DNA from: DASSJF01 sp035280345
GTDB taxonomy: Bacteria; Sysuimicrobiota; Sysuimicrobiia; Sysuimicrobiales; Segetimicrobiaceae
Direction: 5' to 3'
Assembly (NCBI GenBank): GCA_035280345.1
Contig: DATEGA010000016.1
Span: 1-18,207 of the forward strand
Length of the DNA: 18,207 nt
Every line of letters starts with the position of its first letter. The stretch's first letter is position 1. Position numbers and translations under genes: made by a program. The notes under the pieces were generated by a model that was not told the DNA's origin, did not search any database, and worked only from the letters and a program-made list of their open reading frames with translations. This document shows positions 1-7,405 of the stretch, in pieces.

Positions 1-35
1 GTCACTGCGTCGATCCTGCCCCCCTGGTTCCCCAC
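1..35 (-). CDS. Probable 5' end of a gene cut by the left window edge
   Basis: On the minus strand a GTG at 35-33 opens a frame with no stop to the window edge, reading VGNQGGRIDAV (the first residue would be Met). A strong GAGGAGG lies 6 nt upstream at 48-42. It follows the NHL-repeat gene by 77 bp on the same strand, so it could be the next gene of that transcript. Eleven codons are too few to name a product. The call rests on the ribosome-binding site and its spacing, and could be chance in GC-rich DNA. Confidence 0.4.
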   Translation of the reverse strand, partial: MGNQGGRIDAV

Positions 36-41
36 AGCCGT

Positions 42-48
42 CCTCCTC
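42..48 (-). promoter_or_regulatory. Shine-Dalgarno GAGGAGG for the left-edge gene
   Basis: GAGGAGG on the minus strand, 6 nt before a GTG. It is the main evidence that a gene begins at 35 and runs out of the window. Confidence 0.4.
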
Positions 49-112
49 GTTGGAAGAGTCCCCTCGTCTTTACCGCGGCCGCACCTTCTCCCTCCGAGCG
101 GTGCGCGGGGCG

Positions 113-1060
113 CTACCCCACGCGAACAAACTTCTGCAGGCTGCGCAGTTCGCGGGGCGGCGTCAACGACTTGCCCCGGATCGTATACGACACTTCGCCG
201 ACGTAGACGTCGCCCCGGGAATCGACCGCGACGGTGTGCGGCGCCACGAACTCGCCCGGACCGCTGCCGGGCAGCGGCGTGCCGATGCGCGCGAGGCGCT
301 CGCCGGACGGCGCGAAGATCTGGAGGCGCGCGCCGAGGTTCTGGATTCCCTCGCTGACGCCGATGCTCGAGCACAGTTCGCCGATGTAGATCCGGTCTTC
401 GTCGCCCTGCCGGTCGACGAAGAGGCCGCAAGGCCGGTAGAGGTTGTTCCACTGGCCGAGAAAACGTCCGGCGCCATCAAAGATCTGGACGCGGAAGTTC
501 TCCCGGTCGGCGACATAGACGCGCCCCTGCCGGTCCACACCGACGTTGTGCGGCAGATTGAACTGGCCGGGGTCGGTGCCGGGTTCGCCCCATGAGCCGA
601 GATGCCGCCCGTCCGCCGTGAACCGGTGCACGCGCGTGTTCCCGTAACCGTCCGTGATGTACAGCGAGCCGTCCGCGGCCAAGGCAACGTGCGTCGGCCG
701 GTTGAACGGGGTGCCGCTCCACTTCGGGGCCGGCTGGTTCGGCGTGCCGATCGTCAGCAGCACTTTGCCGTCGAGCGTGCAGTGCCGGATCGTGTGATCG
801 CCATCGTCGACCAGCCACAGCGTGTCATCCGGCGCCATCGTCGCCGCGTGCGGCCGGGTGAACATCCCCTCGCCCCACGAGCCCAGAAACTTGCCGTCCC
901 GGTCGAGCACGATCATCGGGTGCTTGCCGCGGCTAAACACGTAGAGACGGTCTTGCCGGTCGACGGCGACGCCGGAGACCTCGAGGTACGACCAGCCGTC
1001 GGGCAGCCGGCCCCAGTCGTCCTGCACCTCGTACGTGTGTTCACCGCGGCCGGCGCGCAT
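113..1060 (-). CDS. NHL-repeat beta-propeller protein, peptidylamidoglycolate lyase-like
   Basis: A 315-residue protein built of repeated NHL-type blades: hydrophobic strand, D-x-x-G turn, then strands such as LYVFSR, LWLVDD, LYITDG, VYVADR, IYIGEL and VYVGEV. About six blades are visible, and phrases such as GQFNLPHNVGVD are typical of bacterial proteins annotated as peptidyl-alpha-hydroxyglycine alpha-amidating lyase-like. No signal peptide is seen, so a cytoplasmic location is likely. The ATG at 1060 is preferred over the in-frame start at 1123 because GAGGAGG sits 5 nt before it and the family homology begins just after it. It is divergent from the aminotransferase across 123 bp. The fold is convincing. 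The enzymatic activity is not, because propellers of this kind have many roles. Confidence 0.88.
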   Translation of the reverse strand: MRAGRGEHTYEVQDDWGRLPDGWSYLEVSGVAVDRQDRLYVFSRGKHPMIVLDRDGKFLGSWGEGMFTRPHAATMAPDDTLWLVDDGDHTIRHCTLDGKVLLTIGTPNQPAPKWSGTPFNRPTHVALAADGSLYITDGYGNTRVHRFTADGRHLGSWGEPGTDPGQFNLPHNVGVDRQGRVYVADRENFRVQIFDGAGRFLGQWNNLYRPCGLFVDRQGDEDRIYIGELCSSIGVSEGIQNLGARLQIFAPSGERLARIGTPLPGSGPGEFVAPHTVAVDSRGDVYVGEVSYTIRGKSLTPPRELRSLQKFVRVG

Positions 1061-1183
1061 CGTGGCCTCCTCGGTTCTGGTCCGCTGAATAGCCGACGTT
1101 TTCCGGACCTCGGAGACAATCACCTGCCGTCAGCACGTCGGCCGCAGGGAACGCCGGCGCGCTCTGCGAAGTCGCACCGGACC
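1061..1183. promoter_or_regulatory. Divergent intergenic region with an 8-bp inverted repeat
   Basis: A 123 bp gap between two divergent genes that should contain both promoters. I see no convincing -35/-10 pair on either strand. A perfect inverted repeat, GCCGACGT at 1092-1099 and ACGTCGGC at 1135-1142, is separated by 35 nt (centres 43 bp apart, about four helical turns). It could be a split operator, but a repeat of this size can arise by chance in GC-rich DNA. Confidence 0.3.
1066..1072 (-). promoter_or_regulatory. Shine-Dalgarno GAGGAGG for the NHL-repeat gene
   Basis: GAGGAGG on the minus strand, 5 nt before the ATG at 1060. It decides this start against the longer frame from 1123. Confidence 0.75.
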
Positions 1184-2386
1184 ATGGCGGGACGCCACTT
1201 CCTTCAAATCCCTGGCCCGACGAACGTGCCCGAGCGGATCCTGCGCGCGATGGACCGCGCAGTCGTCGATCACCGCGGCCCCGACCTTCCCGCGGTGGTG
1301 CACGAAGCGATCGCCGGTCTGAGGCAGGTGTTCGGGACGCAGCGCGGCGAGATCGTGCTCTATCCCGCGTCGGGCACGGGGGCGTGGGAGGCGTCGCTCG
1401 TCAATACGCTCAGCCCCGGCGACCGCGTGCTCGTGTTCGTCAACGGCCACTTCAGCCACTTGTACGCTGAATGTGCGCGGCGGCTGGGGCTTACCGTCGA
1501 CGCCGTCGACGTGCCGTGGGGCGACGGTGTGCCGCCGGAGCAGGTGCGCGAGCGGCTCTCGCGCGACGCCGAACACCGGTACCGGGCCGTGCTGATGGTA
1601 CACAACGAGACGTCGACGGGGGTGACGAGCGATCTCGCCGCGATTCGCGCGGCGATCGACGCCGCGCGCCACCCGGCCCTGTTCATGGTCGACGTCGTAA
1701 GCGCGCTCGGCAGCATTGAACTGCGATTCGACGAGTGGAAACTCGACGTCGCGCTGACCGGTACCCAGAAGGGCTTGATGCTGCCGCCCGGAATGGCCGT
1801 CCTCTGCGCGGGGCCCCGGGCGCTCGACGCCGCGGAGCGCGCGGCGCTGCCCCGGTACTTCTTCGACTGGCGGCCCGTGATCCGGGAGACGCAGCGCGGT
1901 TACTTCCCGTACACGCCGGCGACGCTCACCCTCTACGGCCTCCGCGAGGCGGTACGGATGCTGCTTGAGGAAGGGCTGCCCAACGTCCTCGAGCGCCACC
2001 GGCACCTCGCCGAGGGCGTACGGCGGGCCGTGGCCGCCTGGGGCCTCGAGAACCTGTGCGCGCGGCCCGAATGGTACTCCAACAGCCTGACCGCGGTGGT
2101 CGTGCCGCAGACTACGGACTCCGACGCCGTCGTGCGGGCGGCGGGGAAACTCAACCTCTCGCTCGGCGTCGGCCTCGGTCGCGTGAAGGGCAAGGTCTTC
2201 CGGATCGGACACCTCGGCGCGCTCAATGAACTGGAGATTCTCGCGACGCTCGCGGGCAGCGAACTGGCCTGCACGATGGCCGGCATTCCAGTCCCGCTCG
2301 GCGCGGGTGTGACGGCGTGCGAGCGGTTCTTTGCGGAGCAGTACGCGGCCAGACCCGCGCCGGCAAGAGGCGGCGCGCGGGTCTAG
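1184..2386 (+). CDS. Class V aminotransferase, serine-glyoxylate / alanine-glyoxylate type
   Basis: A 400-residue PLP enzyme of the family that transfers the amino group of serine or alanine to glyoxylate, giving glycine and hydroxypyruvate or pyruvate. The N-terminus GRHFLQIPGPTNVPERIL is characteristic of serine-glyoxylate aminotransferases. The PLP lysine is K196 in TGTQKGLMLPPG, and FMVDVVSALGS upstream carries the cofactor-binding Asp. The ATG at 1184 is chosen because homology starts immediately after it, although the frame is open far upstream and no good Shine-Dalgarno precedes it. The last codons share a CTAG with the stop of the convergent kinase. Its product could feed a hydroxyacid reductase such as the one at 12524, but the two are on different transcripts. 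A related activity such as ureidoglycine-glyoxylate transamination cannot be excluded. Confidence 0.92.
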   Translation: MAGRHFLQIPGPTNVPERILRAMDRAVVDHRGPDLPAVVHEAIAGLRQVFGTQRGEIVLYPASGTGAWEASLVNTLSPGDRVLVFVNGHFSHLYAECARRLGLTVDAVDVPWGDGVPPEQVRERLSRDAEHRYRAVLMVHNETSTGVTSDLAAIRAAIDAARHPALFMVDVVSALGSIELRFDEWKLDVALTGTQKGLMLPPGMAVLCAGPRALDAAERAALPRYFFDWRPVIRETQRGYFPYTPATLTLYGLREAVRMLLEEGLPNVLERHRHLAEGVRRAVAAWGLENLCARPEWYSNSLTAVVVPQTTDSDAVVRAAGKLNLSLGVGLGRVKGKVFRIGHLGALNELEILATLAGSELACTMAGIPVPLGAGVTACERFFAEQYAARPAPARGGARV

Positions 2387-3255
2387 CCGCGCACCGTCGA
2401 CCTCGACAGCAGTTCGTTCACCGCCCGGCGATCCGGCAGGCCGCCCGTTTCGCAGCGTAGCGCCGCCGCGGCTGAGGCAAACCGCAGCGCCCCTTCCGGA
2501 TCTTGTCTCTCCGCCAGCGCCAGTACGAAGGCACCGTGGAAGACGTCGCCCGCCCCGGTGGTGTCTCGGGCCGCTACCTGAAAGGCCGGCTGGTGCCCGC
2601 CGGCATGCCTCACCCCGCCCGCCCCAAGCGTGACCGCACCCCAGACGCCGTGCGCGCGCAACCGACCGAGCAGCGCCTGGGCGCCGCCGTGCTGGGTCGC
2701 CACCTCTTCGTCCGCGATGACGTGCGTCGCGGTCTGAATGAGCGCCCACACCGCCGGATTGTCCGCGTCGAAGTCGACGACGACCGGGAGGCCGCGTGTG
2801 CGGGCCGCCGCGGCGAGTACGGTACCTGCGCGCGGGAGCCGGCTGTCCACAAGGACGGCGTGCGCCTCGGTGACCGCGCCGATCGGTGCGAGGTCGGGCC
2901 CATCGGGCAGCCCCTCGCCCGGATACGCCGTGATGAACCGCTCCCCGCCGGGCGCGATGGCGACTGAGGAGACCGCCGTCCGTCCGTCGGGAAAGACCTG
3001 CATGTGCCGCGTATCAACGTCGTGCGAATGTAAGAATCCGACTACGCGCGTCCCCGCGGCGTCTCCGCCCACCGATCCGGCGTACACGGCCGCGCCCCCG
3101 AGGCGGGCGATCGCCGCGGCCGCTACGGCACCCTGCCCGCCAAGATCTTCCGCGTACGCGCGCGCCGGCGTCCGTCCGCCGGCCGGCGGCCACGCCGCGA
3201 CCCAGAACCGATGGTCCAAGACCGCGATACCCAACACGAGGACGCGCGGCATCAT
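2383..3255 (-). CDS. PfkB-family carbohydrate kinase, YihV (sulfofructose kinase)-like
   Basis: A 290-residue ribokinase-fold kinase that should transfer phosphate from ATP to a sugar or sugar-like alcohol. The anion-hole and catalytic motif DTTGAGDVFHGAF spans 231-243 with catalytic base D237. The N-terminal Gly-rich signature is GGQGAVAAAAIARLGG at 39-54. From memory, the segments HQPAF, DTTGAGDVFHGA, RFAS and the N-terminal GIAVLDHRFWV match E. coli YihV better than ribokinase or fructokinase. Residue R139 matches a YihV sulfonate-contacting Arg as I recall it, and R28 is conservative for its Lys, but A110 replaces its Asn. The substrate is therefore open. It is the last gene of the long operon, 16 bp after the binding-protein gene. 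ATGs at 3255 and 3252 are both possible starts, and the Shine-Dalgarno is weak. Confidence 0.88.
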   Translation of the reverse strand: MMPRVLVLGIAVLDHRFWVAAWPPAGGRTPARAYAEDLGGQGAVAAAAIARLGGAAVYAGSVGGDAAGTRVVGFLHSHDVDTRHMQVFPDGRTAVSSVAIAPGGERFITAYPGEGLPDGPDLAPIGAVTEAHAVLVDSRLPRAGTVLAAAARTRGLPVVVDFDADNPAVWALIQTATHVIADEEVATQHGGAQALLGRLRAHGVWGAVTLGAGGVRHAGGHQPAFQVAARDTTGAGDVFHGAFVLALAERQDPEGALRFASAAAALRCETGGLPDRRAVNELLSRSTVRG

Positions 3256-3271
3256 GCCGGGGATCCCCGTC

Positions 3272-4294
3272 CTAGGGCGGCGCGGGCCCGAGCACCGCGA
3301 CTGCGTGCGCCGTATACGATGGATCGACGAAGCCGGCGGCCGTCACGAATCGGCCGATCTGATGCTCGTTCAGAAGCCAACGTTCGTAATCGAGGATCGT
3401 CCGCGTCGTCACCGCGCCGTCGGGGTTCAGGCCGGGCCAGATCATCTTGTCCCAGACCGCGCGGTCCGTGATCGGCGTATGGGCCGCCATGATGGTGATC
3501 ACGTCGTCGCGGACCGTCCGGTCGCGCAGCGCCCGGTTGTAGTAGCGGAGCCCCTGGACGTAGGCGACCATCCAGCGCCGCGCCTCCTCGGCGTGGGCCC
3601 GCGCCCAATCGCGGTTATAGAAGATCACCGCGGTCTGGAAATCCGGCAGGAGTTGGTCGAGCGGCATCACGATCTTGCCGATACCCCGCGACTCGGCCGC
3701 GGTGGCAAACGGCTCGACCATCACGGCGGCGTCGATCTTGCCGTTGGCCATCGCCGCGGGCTGATCGGCGAACTGGACGTACTCGACCGTGATGTCGTGT
3801 GCGGTGAGCCCGGCCTTCTTCATGATCAGGTAGTTTTCGAAGGCGACGATCGAGGCGGGGCTGGCGGAGCCCAAGACGCGGCCGCGCAAGTCGGCGAGCC
3901 CCTTGAACTGCCCCCCGTCGATGAGCGCCTTCCGCACGACGAGGACGTTGAACCCGAAGCCGCGGCGAAGCGACCCCTTGTCCGCAACCACCGTGACCGG
4001 AAGACCGCGCGCGAGCGCGTTGAACAGCGTCGGGCTCGGGGCCCCGCTCGCGATGTCGAGACGGCCGGCCCCCAGCAGCGCCATCTGATCCGCCCCGACG
4101 CCGAAGCGCTCCAGCGCGAGGTCGAGTCCCTGCGTCTTGAAGTAACCTTTATCGAGCGCGATAAAGATGCCGGCGTCTCCGGCCAGGCCGAGGTAGCCCA
4201 TATGAATTGCCGGAAACGCCGCCGGGAGCGCGGGCGAGGCGCCGAGGGCGGCGAACGCCGCGCAGAGCACGGCGGACAACAATCGACGGTTCAC
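3272..4294 (-). CDS. ABC transporter substrate-binding protein, NMT1/SsuA (nitrate/sulfonate/taurine) type
   Basis: A secreted binding protein of about 340 residues in the NMT1/THI5-like periplasmic fold. Evidence includes the opening strand IHMGYLGLAGDAGIFIALDKGYF followed by a KTQGLDLAL element, the GADQMALLGAGRLDIASG segment, and a NGKIDAAVMVEPFAT motif. These proteins capture sulfonates, nitrate, taurine or pyrimidine precursors. GTG at 4294 gives a clean signal peptide (NRRLLSAVLCAAFAALG, then an Ala-rich cleavage region) and lies 10 bp after the previous stop. The in-frame ATG at 4360 would overlap the upstream gene by 56 bp and place a Pro/Gly-rich stretch ahead of the signal peptide. 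No permease or ATPase of the SsuBC type is in the window, so it is an orphan here. The ligand cannot be predicted. Confidence 0.87.
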   Translation of the reverse strand: MNRRLLSAVLCAAFAALGASPALPAAFPAIHMGYLGLAGDAGIFIALDKGYFKTQGLDLALERFGVGADQMALLGAGRLDIASGAPSPTLFNALARGLPVTVVADKGSLRRGFGFNVLVVRKALIDGGQFKGLADLRGRVLGSASPASIVAFENYLIMKKAGLTAHDITVEYVQFADQPAAMANGKIDAAVMVEPFATAAESRGIGKIVMPLDQLLPDFQTAVIFYNRDWARAHAEEARRWMVAYVQGLRYYNRALRDRTVRDDVITIMAAHTPITDRAVWDKMIWPGLNPDGAVTTRTILDYERWLLNEHQIGRFVTAAGFVDPSYTAHAVAVLGPAPP

Positions 4295-4304
4295 GGGATG
4301 GGCG

Positions 4305-5321
4305 CTAGCGCCGCAAGCGGGCGCGCTCGGCGGCGAGCCGCCGGAAGTTCCCCTCGTCAATCATCTGACGGTGCTCCGCGGAGATTCCGCTGTCGTCGAG
4401 GTCCGCGATGGTGTCACGGATGTAGCGCGGGCCGCCTTCCGGGTCGAACGGCGTATCGCTCCCGAACAGCACGCGATCCGGCGGGAAGTACGCGAGCCCG
4501 CAGCGGACTCCCTGCGGGCAGCCAAACAGCGCCGTGTCCGCGTAGAACCGCCGGAAGTACCAGGCCGGCGGGTGTGCGAGCGGCACCGGCAGCGTCTCGG
4601 TTTGTCCTTCCGCGCCCCGCGTGCCGAACTGCTCCCATCCCCCGTTCATCCGACCGGTCATGTACGGCACCATCGCGCCCAGATGGTGCGTAATGATCAC
4701 CGCATCGGGATGCCGGTCGAACAAACCCGTGAAGACCAGGCGCGCCATCGCGACGGTCGTCTCGTACGGCCATCCGAAGATTTGCCAAACATCGTACAGG
4801 GACTGTTTGTCCGTGACGTAGTCGGCAAAGTTGGCGGCGCGCGCGGGATGCAGGAAGATCGGCATGCGCCGGCGCGCCGCTTCCTCGATGACGGCGAGCG
4901 TCGCCGGCTCGTCGAGCGGCCGCCCCGCGACGTTGGAGTGGATCTGCACGCCAAAGAAAGCCGGATTGGAGGCGAGCCGCTCCAACTCGCGCAGGCTGGC
5001 CTCGGAATTGTTCAGCGGCAGGCCGCCGAACGCGCCCGCAAACCGGTCGGGATGCGCCGCAACGAGCTCGGCCATTTCATCGTTGCCCAGACGAGCGAGG
5101 CCGGGCGTGACCTCGGGCGGTCCGAGCCGGTCGATCGACGGCAGTGCGAGCGAGAGTATCTGCCGGTACTCGCCGAACGCGTCCATCACCTTGAACCGGA
5201 CGTTGAGGTCGAACAGGCAGGGAATGCCCTTGACGCGCTTGGCCATGAAGAAGCCCGGGATCTGCTGCAGCCGCTCAAAATACCGGGCCGGAAGGACATG
5301 CGTCGCGACGTCGATGCGCAT
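4305..5321 (-). CDS. ACMSD-type amidohydrolase (Amidohydrolase_2), atypical metal site
   Basis: A 338-residue TIM-barrel protein of the aminocarboxymuconate-semialdehyde decarboxylase / hydroxybenzoate-type decarboxylase family. Later metal and catalytic positions are present: H158 in PIFLHPARA, H212-H213 in ITHHLGAMVPYM, and D289 in VLFGSDTPFDPEGG. The N-terminal H-x-H ligand pair reads A6-T7-H8 (IDVATHVLP), so the first metal His is missing. Some subfamilies vary here, so the enzyme may still work, with a different metal geometry. The start at 5321 begins exactly at the family N-terminus (MRIDVATHVLP). The longer frame from 5405 would run into the upstream gene. The gap to the preceding amidohydrolase is 34 bp and the gap to the next gene is 10 bp. 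Decarboxylation or C-C hydrolysis of a ring-cleavage-like acid is the family expectation. Confidence 0.88.
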   Translation of the reverse strand: MRIDVATHVLPARYFERLQQIPGFFMAKRVKGIPCLFDLNVRFKVMDAFGEYRQILSLALPSIDRLGPPEVTPGLARLGNDEMAELVAAHPDRFAGAFGGLPLNNSEASLRELERLASNPAFFGVQIHSNVAGRPLDEPATLAVIEEAARRRMPIFLHPARAANFADYVTDKQSLYDVWQIFGWPYETTVAMARLVFTGLFDRHPDAVIITHHLGAMVPYMTGRMNGGWEQFGTRGAEGQTETLPVPLAHPPAWYFRRFYADTALFGCPQGVRCGLAYFPPDRVLFGSDTPFDPEGGPRYIRDTIADLDDSGISAEHRQMIDEGNFRRLAAERARLRR

Positions 5322-5355
5322 GCCGGTTGGGTACGCTGCCGCGGGGCGCGCTCCT

Positions 5356-6519
5356 TCAGCGCACGCGGGCGCTAACCCGCGGCGAGCGGCCCCCCTGCAC
5401 GACAAGCGAGACGCGCCGCAGGGCGGTGATGTCGGCGGTGGGGTCGCCTTCCACCGCGATCAGATCGGCCAGCTTGCCGCGGGCGATGGTCCCGAGCCGG
5501 TCGCCGACGCCGAGCGCTTCCGCCCCGTGCCGCGTCGCGGCAACCAGCGCCCGAGACGCGCTCATGCCGCACTCGACCATGTACGCCAGCTCGTCCGGCA
5601 GCGACTCGAACCGGCCGAGGCCGAAGAAGATGTCCGTTCCCGCGGCCATGGCGATCTGGTAGCTCTCCACGTGGCGCTTCGCGCGGACCGGAATGGACCG
5701 CATCATCGGGACCGTCTTGTACTCGTCCCACCGGTCCATGATCAGTTTCGACACCAGCAGGGTCGGCACCATCGTGATCCCGCGGCCGGCCATCGCTGAG
5801 GCGGTCTCTTCGTCGAGATCGCAGCCGTGCTCGATCGTATCGACGCCGGCGCGGATCGCCATCTTGGTCGACTCGAGGAGCGACGCATGGCACGCCACCC
5901 GGCGGCCGAGCCGGTGCGCCTCGTCGACAATCGCGTCCATCTCGGCCTGCGTGAACTCCACGACGTTCAGCGGGCCGTTGGTCGTGACCTTGATGCAGTC
6001 GGCGCCGGCTTTGACCTGCTCCCGGACCGCGCGCCGGCAGTCGTCGGGGCCGTCCGCCTCGCGCGCCGTACCGGGCGGCGCCGGCGGCTCGGAGCCGTGG
6101 CCGCCCGTCATGCAGATGATCTGGCCGCACGGGTACACGCGCGCGCCGGGCACGTCCCCGCCGGCGACGGCGTCCCGGATCGCCATCCCCACCCCGCCCT
6201 GCGTGCCGACGTCGCGGAGACACGTGATGCCGGCAGCCTGCGCGGTCCGCACGTTGCGGGCGGCCGCGAGGGCCACGACGGCTACGTTGAGAACGGCGGC
6301 TCGCGCACCCCAACCGAGGTGGACGTGCAGGTCGATGAGACCCGGCAGCAGCGTGCAGCCGGACAGGTCGATGACGCGGGCGGATCCGCCGTCGCCGGCC
6401 GCGCCCTCCGGGAGCACATCGACGATGCGATCATCGTCGATCACCACCGTCTGACGCTGCGGCGTCCCGCGATCCGTCCCGTCGAATACTCGCGCTCCCC
6501 GTAATATCAACCGGGCCAT
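5356..6519 (-). CDS. Metal-dependent amidohydrolase, imidazolonepropionase/prolidase-like
   Basis: A 387-residue amidohydrolase with all key residues of the two-metal group: H65-V-H67 in GLIDLHVHLG, K177 (probable carboxylated bridging lysine) in CIKVTTNG, H211 in ACHAS, H231 in TIEHG and D296 in AGTDIFFG. The N-terminal beta-sandwich strand LILRGARVFDGT and the C-terminal GTIARGKLADLIAV are typical. Relatives hydrolyse imidazolonepropionate or Xaa-Pro/Xaa-Arg dipeptides. Sitting 25 bp downstream of a dipeptide-type permease, it may hydrolyse the imported compound (inference). The ATG at 6519 has GAGGAGGG 7 nt upstream. No signal peptide is seen, so it is cytoplasmic. Confidence 0.92.
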   Translation of the reverse strand: MARLILRGARVFDGTDRGTPQRQTVVIDDDRIVDVLPEGAAGDGGSARVIDLSGCTLLPGLIDLHVHLGWGARAAVLNVAVVALAAARNVRTAQAAGITCLRDVGTQGGVGMAIRDAVAGGDVPGARVYPCGQIICMTGGHGSEPPAPPGTAREADGPDDCRRAVREQVKAGADCIKVTTNGPLNVVEFTQAEMDAIVDEAHRLGRRVACHASLLESTKMAIRAGVDTIEHGCDLDEETASAMAGRGITMVPTLLVSKLIMDRWDEYKTVPMMRSIPVRAKRHVESYQIAMAAGTDIFFGLGRFESLPDELAYMVECGMSASRALVAATRHGAEALGVGDRLGTIARGKLADLIAVEGDPTADITALRRVSLVVQGGRSPRVSARVR

Positions 6520-6526
6520 CGCGTGA

Positions 6527-6534
6527 CCCTCCTC
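6527..6534 (-). promoter_or_regulatory. Shine-Dalgarno GAGGAGGG for the amidohydrolase
   Basis: GAGGAGGG on the minus strand, 7 nt before the ATG at 6519, inside the 25 bp gap after the DppC stop. It is one of the strongest ribosome-binding sites of the operon, suggesting well-translated amidohydrolase. Confidence 0.7.
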
Positions 6535-6544
6535 GCCCTCGTCG

Positions 6545-7405
6545 TTAGATCTGCAGTCGTGGATCGAACGCGTCGCGCAGCCCGTCCCCGACCAGATTGA
6601 ACGCCATCACCGCGAGGAAGACGCACGCCCCGGGAAACAGCGAGACCCACCACGCCACGCCGAGGTACTCACGGCCGTCGGCGATGATGTTGCCCCAGCT
6701 GGGCTGCGGCGGCTGCACGCCGAGGCCAAGGAAGCTCAAACCGGCTTCGGTCAAAATCGCCAGCCCGACCCGCAGCGTCGCCGAGATCACGATCACCGGC
6801 ACCACGTTCGGCAGCAGGTGGCGGATGATGATGCGGCCGTTCGACGCGCCGGTGGCGCGGACGGCCGTCACGAAATCGCGGGACCGCAGCCCGAGCATCT
6901 CAGCCCGGACGAGGCGCGCGGCCGGCGGCCAGGCGGTCAAGCCGATGATCCAGATCAGGCGGCCGACGCTCGGGCCGAACAACGCGAGAAAGGCCACGGT
7001 CAGGAAGAACACCGGGATCGCGAGCACGACGTCGGTGACCCGCATCAAGACGTCGTCCACCGCGCCGCCCGCGTACCCCGCGAGCGTCCCGACGAGCACG
7101 CCCGCGACGATCGACACGAGCATCGAGAGCACGCCGATCGCCAGCGAGACGCGGGATGCCACGACGACACGGCTGAGGATGTCGCGCCCCAGGTCGTCGG
7201 TGCCGAGCAGATAGCGCCCGTCGGGCGCATGGAGGATGTCGAGCACGTGCGGCGCGGATGGCGGGTACGGCGCGAGCCGTTGCCCGCCGGCGGCGACCAG
7301 CAGGAAGAACACCATGATCCCCGCGCCCGCGATCGCGCGTGGATTACGCACGAACCGCTGCCACGGACCGCGGCGGCGGCCCACCGGCGCGGCACGCTCC
7401 GTCAT
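6545..7405 (-). CDS. Peptide-type ABC transporter permease, DppC family
   Basis: A 286-residue inner-membrane permease. A cytoplasmic N-terminus rich in Arg leads to a first membrane segment at about 24-42. The LLGTDDLGRDILSRV motif at 66-80, typical of DppC/OppC/GsiD, follows, then further membrane segments. The EAA loop RATGASNGRIIIRHLLPN at about 183-200 would contact the ATPase. The C-terminus LVGDGLRDAFDPRLQI is characteristic. The ATG overlaps the DppB stop as ATGA (7402-7405), so the two are translationally coupled. The frame is open far upstream as an 815-codon ORF, but that extension is only antiframe of DppB and the binding protein. No ATPase partner is encoded nearby. Confidence 0.94.
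   Translation of the reverse strand: MTERAAPVGRRRGPWQRFVRNPRAIAGAGIMVFFLLVAAGGQRLAPYPPSAPHVLDILHAPDGRYLLGTDDLGRDILSRVVVASRVSLAIGVLSMLVSIVAGVLVGTLAGYAGGAVDDVLMRVTDVVLAIPVFFLTVAFLALFGPSVGRLIWIIGLTAWPPAARLVRAEMLGLRSRDFVTAVRATGASNGRIIIRHLLPNVVPVIVISATLRVGLAILTEAGLSFLGLGVQPPQPSWGNIIADGREYLGVAWWVSLFPGACVFLAVMAFNLVGDGLRDAFDPRLQI

Noticed and set aside
1061..1183. Sigma-70-type promoter for the NHL gene
   Set aside because: TTGTCT and TATTCA occur on the minus strand but are 22 nt apart, and no acceptable -35 lies 17 nt before TATTCA.
2738..4693. 651-codon open frame on the plus strand
   Set aside because: It is antisense to the kinase, the SsuA-type protein and the ACMSD-like gene, which all have clear family motifs. 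Its composition is Arg/Pro/Ala-rich with no recognisable domain.
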